Assembly (NCBI GenBank): GCA_020746105.1
Contig: CM036618.1
Location: forward strand, 118,063,161 to 118,127,160
Direction: 5' to 3'
Origin: Trogon surrucura
Taxonomy: Eukaryota; Chordata; Aves; Trogoniformes; Trogonidae
DNA length: 64,000 nt
A model generated the notes under the pieces. It was not told where the DNA came from. It saw only the letters and a program-made list of their open reading frames with translations, and searched no databases. How positions within the stretch are numbered: the first letter of the stretch is position 1; every line of letters begins with the position of its first letter. This document shows positions 57,300-64,000 of the stretch, in pieces. The translations under genes and the position numbers were made by a program.

Positions 57300-60200
57300 A
57301 CTTAGGAGAAAATCTTCAGTATTTTCTGTATTTATTCAGAACACAAGTGAATACAGAAAGACGTTGCATTTTGTCATTCTCTTGTGCTGTCAGATACATG
57401 CAGCGTATAGTGTGAAGGAGAAGTACTTCTTCGTTAAAGCTGAATGTTCCAGAAATATTTCGCAAGAAATAGTTTAGATTTTTCTCATTATTTTGGTGAT
57501 AAGAAAGCAGAGGAACATCCTGGCCCCCCAAGTGGCCTAATTTCAGAGATGTGAACAGGAAGAAAACTGGGCCCTAGGTTTCAGCTAGCTCTTAACCCCT
57601 ACTTCAGGGTTTGCATGCTTATGTGTCTTTCCGCTAAACTAGCAGGGATGCTCCAAGGTAAGCTAAATTCAAAATGCCGAGGGGTTTTGTATTTTTTGGT
57701 AAGTCTGTGTTTCATGGATAATAAGCTTTCCTCAGGCTTTCATTTTTAGCCGTGAAGGTGCTACATCCAAAAGGGAGCCTTGCCAGTACTGTGTGGAAAT
57801 CAGCTTCAGAGCTCCTCAGCGCTGGACGCTTCAGACAGGCTTTTCGTGTGTGAGGAGCTGATCTGCTTATGGCCTACGCGCAGCTACTCCTGACTTACTC
57901 TGGTAACGTGGGGAAGGCACAGGTTTGGTGCTGACAGCAGGCATGATGCGCAGCCTGCTTGCCTCAGTTTCCCAATTGGAGACACAGTAATTTCTCAGTC
58001 GTGCCGAGAATTTGTTCAGCGTTTATAAAGCAGCGTGGGAAGACGTGTTCCCACCCTCACCAGGCAGAGGAGCACTAAAAGGGGCTTATGCAGCCTGGGG
58101 AGTCCTGTGCAGCATGAGGAGTCTGGGCTATAAAGAGATACTCAGCTGGGGTGGAGTGGGAGAGCTGTGCCCTTGTGGGAAGGAGGGTTCTGGAGATGAG
58201 GTCCTGTGTTGGAGGTGCAGCAGAATCCCGAGGTTACCAGGCAGGAGAAGCTGTTCTCTGAAGAGTGAGTTGTCTGTTGTTAACTCCGCTGATAGTGTTG
58301 GCAGCTGATGAGGATGGGCTTGGTGGTGGGCAGGGGCTGTGTGAGAAGGAAGCAGTGGGTATTAGCCCGGTAGGTCTCCTGGTGAAGCTGTGGTGCTCCC
58401 TGGGGAGCTGAAGCTATGTGCAGGGTGTCGTCAGGGTTCTGTGCGTGGCTGGCTGGGTTGTGGGTTATTCCTGGGCTGAAGGATGCGGGGCGACCTGAGC
58501 TTGATCTGTGTGGGGACATCAGGTGTGTTGGCTCAGATGCAGCAGTAAGTGAGAATGATTATATGTCTTTCAGGAGTAGCTTGACTCGAGGAGTAGTAGC
58601 ATTCTGTTAAGCAGCCTATAAACAGTTAATTGATAGATGCGTTACCTGTAGAAGTGGAAGCACAGGCAGAGGCAGCCTGCCCCCGCGTCAGTGGGGCTGA
58701 CAAGTCCGATTCTGCATTCTGTGTTGGACTTGATCTGTGTCTACGTCCTGCACTTAACGTGAGCTGTTGTGGCCCCACCTGCACGGCGCATTGTTACCAG
58801 TTCTAGTAGCTGGCTTGGGACTGGTGGTGTAGGGCTCAGAAGGCCTGATGGATCTGAGCTGGATCTGCGCGCGGTCAGTTTGTCTGCAGTGTGCACCCTG
58901 GCGTACCCCTTATTTCTCATGTTCCCATTGCTAGGTGTTTGTTAGGGGATGTATCCGCTTCCTTTGCTACTTCAGCTACCTAAACTATACTGTGTATTGC
59001 AATGTGTAACTAAAAAGATACATTATTGCGCCATCTTTCTTCCTACTTTAAAATAGTAACCCTCTTCCATTAAGCTGCTTAGAAAGCACATAAATTCTCA
59101 TGGCAGATCTTTTCCTAAAGAAACCTCAGTTATTTGTAAGATGTGTTCTTTTAAAGTTGTCGAGAGCTAGGACAACATTAAATAAATACAAACAAATGTA
59201 CGCTCTATTTAGTACTTGGGTGTCTGGTTGTATACTTAAGTAACCTTATGAAATATACATGTGGAAAGGCAAATTGACTTCGACATGTTAAACATGTTGG
59301 TTAAAAGCTTATTGGGGGCTGTAAAGAGTTCTGGTAATAGCAGTGGGTATTATTATGAGTAATCAGTCTTGTTTCTAGATAGCAGCTTCATTGTTAGGCA
59401 GAATAAATGATTTTGCTCTGAAATTTAATACTGTTGCTGCACTTTATTCATATATCTCTCTCTGTATCTATATATATCTCACATTGATTGAAAGGTCTGA
59501 TGAATTCTACTTGATTTGCCCACATGGTAAAAATTTACAATGGTATGAAAGTTATGAGAGAACACTTTTACTTAAAGGAAACGTCCAAATGATAAATGAA
59601 TTAATTGACAGGCAGATGAAAATAAGTCTTCTGGTCATCTGAAAAATGATACGCTGTAAATGTAACTGTAGTGGCTTTTAGCAAATGCCAGACTAATGTG
59701 AAAAAATGTCTTTGGGCTAACTTCTTGCAGCTCTACAAATACAGAATGCAGGCTCCAGCATTTTGCTTCCTTTTAGCTGAAGGCTAGAGTGTATTCCACC
59801 CAGAAGGAGGGTGCTAGAATTTGCAGTCCTTCTCTTAGTTTCCAGTGCAGGTTTAGGCTCTTACCCCGTTGTCCCATAAGAGCTTCCCTGCTCTTGTGAA
59901 CACACGCAAAGTCATACGTGCCTGTAGGAGACCCAGGAGTGCTTCTGTGCCATCTGCTTCTTCCACTGCCTGTTGGTGGCAGTCACGTCCTGGTCCCAGG
60001 CTCTGACTGCTTGGGCAAGGAAAGAATTGCCCAGATGCCATGACAAAGCTAGAAAAAGTAGTTTATCTTGCCTCTGTCACAAGTCCGAACCTGTGGTAGG
60101 AATTGGAAGTCTATAGTCTGTAGACCTGGAGATGGCAAAACTGGAACAGCCGCAGGGGAGAAGGTTTTCAGATGGAGTGGAGGAGGAAAGGTGATTTATT

Positions 60201-60884
60201 CTGGTACCATTCCTGCTGTTACGTTCTTTTTTTTTTAGAAGACATGGTAGTTCTACATGTCTTTCTTCCTAGAGATGGTGTCTCATTCCGATTGCTCTGT
60301 AAGGTACTGTCTCCACTATTGCACTGTGTGTATTTTGTATCATCCATGGGTTTTTTTAAACTCTTTGGACAGAAGGTGTTGAGAATATTGTTTTTGCTCC
60401 AGCTGAAAGGAAGAAAATAGAAATGTCCAGCTTCCCTTCCATTATAATTCTTTCTTTCCACCAAGTTTTAAATATTTCTAGGTACTTTGTTTTTCTAGCT
60501 CTTCTCATGCCTGTTTTCTACTGTGTGCCAACTCTGGCTTGTTTTTAGTTCTGTTTTCCTTATCGTTTGAGGACAAGACTGGACACAACCAAAATTCCCC
60601 ATGGCATCCCCTGAAACACATCCTCCCCGCTCTCTGCTTGTAATCCTTTGTTTACGGTATTTCAGCCAATTCTCGATTAAGGATCATGTGATGGTGTTTA
60701 TATTCAAACTGAATGCAATTAATAAGTGTCAAGACGTCATGAAATGCTGTGTGAGTTGTGTGCTAAAAGACAAATGTTCTATATCTAGGCCTTTGCCTTC
60801 AGGCACTAATTAGATAATATATGTTTGAAAGGGTTGAGTCTGTCAGTCAAGCTGTAGATCTGTAAATCCATGTTGAAATGCATA

Positions 60885-61010
60885 TGGCAACACTCATCAA
60901 AATACTTAAACATGTGCTTAAGTCCTTTCTGTGTTCAATCAAGTACATAAGCATGTGCTTAAGATTTGGGTCTCTGGGCAGACCCATTGAAATTAATGAG
61001 AGAAATGTTT
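60885..61010. repeat. Ancient repeat with ACATGTGCTTAAG motifs
   Basis: ACTTAAACATGTGCTTAAGT (60904-60923) and ACATAAGCATGTGCTTAAG (60945-60963) repeat a near-palindromic word. CCCATTGAAATTAATGAGAG follows. These words are typical of an old sauropsid interspersed element (landmarks such as cattgaaatcaatggga and catgtgcttaag). Family not named. Confidence 0.35.
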
Positions 61011-64000
61011 TTCATCTCTATGCACCAGATCTCCATCATGCTACCAGGAAAACCGAAGCTTTCATTTACCAAGAGCGAAGTCGTTCTGAATCTGACACTT
61101 CAGTAGATATTTAGTGCACTTATTTAAAGCACTGGAACTATTTAAAATAATACTTAGGAATGTAGTTTCTTTCCTCTCTTTTAGAAGCAGTTAAGCTCCT
61201 TTAGTACGAGTAATAAGACTCATCTACTCTTACCAGTGGGTGTCTTTCAAATCCATGAACATTTGTGGGAGTCTATTCCATTGACCTCACGTAGTTCATG
61301 GTGAGGTCAATGTGGTCTCTACTAAGAGCACGTGGCTTTTTGGATCCCCTAAGTCAGAAAGTGGGAAACCCTGACCAGTACCATGTCCTTTGTCACTCAT
61401 ATTTAGGGCATTGTAGATTTGCAGAGGACTCCTTAATGCCCAGAAGTATTTGGGCACTTACCCGGGAGCAATGGGCACTACTTGGCTGGCCAACACAGCC
61501 TTGGCTACTGTTAGAACGAAGCTATAGGAATTTTCTTCTGCTTTCCAGTAGTTCAGTATTTCTTTCAAAGGGTAGAGGGCACCAAAAATACGTAACAGGT
61601 AGAAATGAAAGCAAGTTCTAGATCCTCTTGCTAGTCCTTTCTGGGGACTGTCCATATTGTCCCACCGGGTGCTGGCATTATAGTGCTGAAAGAACGGATG
61701 GTTTAAAGCCTGAGGGCATGTAGCTTTGCATCCTGCAGAAGCCCTTTACTAAAACTGAGAGGAAAATGCATTCATGTGGTACAGTGCTATGCTGTGAAAG
61801 TGTTCCATACGAGTTCAAGAAGCCATCATTCAAGACCAAAATGTGATTGTAACAAGAAGACAAAATCCACAGGCAGCATTTCAGAATGAGATGACGGGGC
61901 TCAGTTAGGTGGGGGTGATCTCTAACGTAAATTATGGGTAAACCACCACTGATCGGTGCTGTGAAATCTGGTGGGTGAGTCAACCTTTTGGTTCCTTGCT
62001 CCACTGCTCGTTGCTGTAGCCTGATACGAGATTGACCCAAGGCCTGTGTTAGCCGAGGTGAGCTCTGAGCCAGCCCTCAGGGACAGACCTGGCTTTGCAG
62101 TGTCTGCTAGTGCCCCAGCATGCTCAGAAGAGATGTTGTTATGTTTGGTTGAGTGCTCTTAGCAGCAAGGCTGGAGGGCAAACTACCAAAACCCTGATGG
62201 CTGGGAAATAGGCAATTAATTGCCAAAGACTTAGGAATACGTGCACTTTTTGGCATTGGTTGAATCTGCAGTGTTTGGAGGCAAGCCCATCTCATGTGAT
62301 GATGAGTAACCCAGTCCGATTTTCCTGGCAAGTAGCAACTCGATGCCAGCGTTCTGAGTTATCCAGGGCAAAGCAAGGTCAAGTGTTCAGGTAACACAAG
62401 TGTTCTTAAATAATCCAAACACCATGAGTAGCTTTTGTGATTTTTGCTGCCTTCCCCTCCCCCTTACTTCTCTGTTGTTTTGATACTTCACACAAGATCT
62501 CACAGCTTCCAGGCCTTGCTCCTGGAAACTGGAAACAGCCGTCTCTATCATGCACAAGTGGACTTGTCAGTGAACTGTCAAAATGGATTAGCAAGTTGTG
62601 TTCTCATCCTCTTTATTCATAAGGACCTACTGTATTTCATAGTATTCATTCTTGAACGTTTGTAGCCATCCTAACAGAAAATACTATAACTAGCAAGCAG
62701 CACAGAGGTGGCTTCCTTTTGTTTTTGGTGCAGTGGCAAACAATAAATGCAATTTAACGTCTAGATCATGTGCAAGGAAATCCAGACAAGTGGCATCAGT
62801 CCTGAAGCAACCGTGTTGCAGCAAGTTGTGTCTTACTTAATCTGTCCCATTGGGCCAACTCTTCTGTTCCTGAAGAGATGGCATGTTCAGGTGTTGACCT
62901 GGCTGACTTTTATCAAACAGTTTCTCTTCAACATCTGGAATGAACAACTACACAAATAGTTTGAAATCCATATACTATCAAGGCAAGTGAAAAATAAATA
63001 TGCTAATAAACTTATGGGGGATATGGGGTGACCATCTTAAGGCCTGGATAAAATTCTGTCCACTTGGAACGTAATTGCTGAGCTGAAGTTTTGTGGACAC
63101 GTCATCTCTCCTGAAAGGAGGGAGGGCAGGGTGACATAATGCCTGACAGGAGGCGTGTTGGTGGCCACTATGCTGTAAAAAACACACTGGGCAGTATCAG
63201 GGCCTAACATTTGATCTCGGAAGGTGAACTGAATGTTGAGGCAATGCATGCGAAGAATAAATCCTTCTTCCATATCCCAGCATTGAATTTCAAGACCAGT
63301 TTTATAATCCTGGGGGCATTATGCTTTCCTACTGCCAGACCTCTGCTCCATGATGGTCTGCCCTGGTCTCTTGAGCCTTTTCCTGTCTTAATATGCTCTT
63401 ATCATGTATTTGGGCTAATAACATCATTAAGCAAAAAGGAGGAGCTGGGCAAAGTGAAAAAGCTGTAAAGTCGTCTGTGGGAACATGGGGTGAAATAACA
63501 GCAAGAGAAACGCTTCTGTGTTCGTATTTGCTGTCAGTAATTTTGTTTTCAGCTGCTTTTAGAGTTCATCAGACCCAAAAGCCATTACTGACTTCTGAGA
63601 AGAAAATACTGGGTTTGGAATTGGAGCTGGTGTACAGCCTGGGAAGAGGAGCTGCGTCAGGTAGAGAAAAAGAGCTAAGACCTTGATTTGCACACATTAC
63701 TGGTATCCAAAATTTACAGAAACTTTCTATTCCATAGGGAAGAGTGGATAGTGTGAAACTTTCCTTTCTTCCTTAATTGAGCTAAGGACCTAAGTGCTTA
63801 CTTTTCCAGTTTCTCTTCATCTTTTTCCCTTTCCTCCCTCCCTCCCTCCCTTTACTTCTGTGCTGTCTTGTGAGTCAGACTGGGTGTATCACATGTAATT
63901 AATCTAGATTGCTGTTCGTGTTGGAACAGCTACCTTGCAGAACTATCTTTCATCAAGAGAAATGTGCCAGCTGAATGACCCGCAGCAGATAGCTAGGTGA

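Larger units (their letters stand above)
53561..64000. other. Non-coding DNA, no confident exon
   Basis: AT-rich intronic or intergenic DNA. Open frames are short and unsupported. One splice-flanked open stretch at 63553-63660 is discussed as a finding. I looked for PROKR1 (the neighbour of APLF in mammals) and saw no seven-helix receptor sequence. A small AT microsatellite lies at about 59448-59482 and a CCCTC-rich run at about 63832-63850. Confidence 0.5.

Overview
The window is vertebrate nuclear DNA, most likely from a bird. The evidence is two plus-strand 3' ends of CR1 LINEs (40020-40200 and 40285-40676), weak MIR-like and old sauropsid-type repeats, very GC-rich CpG islands separated by AT-rich introns or intergenic DNA, and a terminal exon of APLF type. 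No bacterial gene structure, tRNA, rRNA or CRISPR array was seen. Almost all long open frames are chance frames in low-complexity or GC-rich DNA.

Layout. 1-8640: AT-rich to mixed non-coding DNA, with a GC-rich patch at 6.2-6.8 kb and a block at 7.02-7.26 kb that looks like a regulatory element (octamer, SOX-like and TGACAG sites). 8640-11500: a large CpG island holding a possible minus-strand first coding exon (9461-9507) and a 975-bp array of 195 CGGCN pentamers in perfect register. 11553-11834: a 21-bp minisatellite with a four-unit higher-order period. 11.85-39.4 kb: about 27 kb with no exon I can support. 39.4-40.1 kb: a second CpG island with a candidate plus-strand first exon (39729-39777), followed by two CR1 tails. 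44397-44602: the one confidently recognised coding exon, the acidic histone-binding C-terminus of APLF, with a poly(A) signal at 44901. 45.85-47.25 kb: a third CpG island with three 34-bp tandem CCAAT units and a five-copy 28-bp G-rich repeat. 48.49-53.56 kb: a strongly strand-asymmetric TG-rich composite repeat with GC-rich 32-bp repeat blocks inside it. 53.56-64 kb: non-coding DNA with old repeats, a CTCF-like site and one weak exon candidate.

How the parts may work together. The exon at 39729-39777 ends in the splice phase needed by the APLF exon. Joined directly, they would encode a protein of about 84 residues made almost only of the APLF acidic tail, without the FHA domain or PBZ zinc fingers. 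That would be a free-standing histone-chaperone tail. The alternative is ordinary APLF whose other exons I could not find. The third CpG island could drive transcription rightward into the TG-rich array, giving a UGUA-rich RNA. Both ideas are inferences that RNA data would decide.
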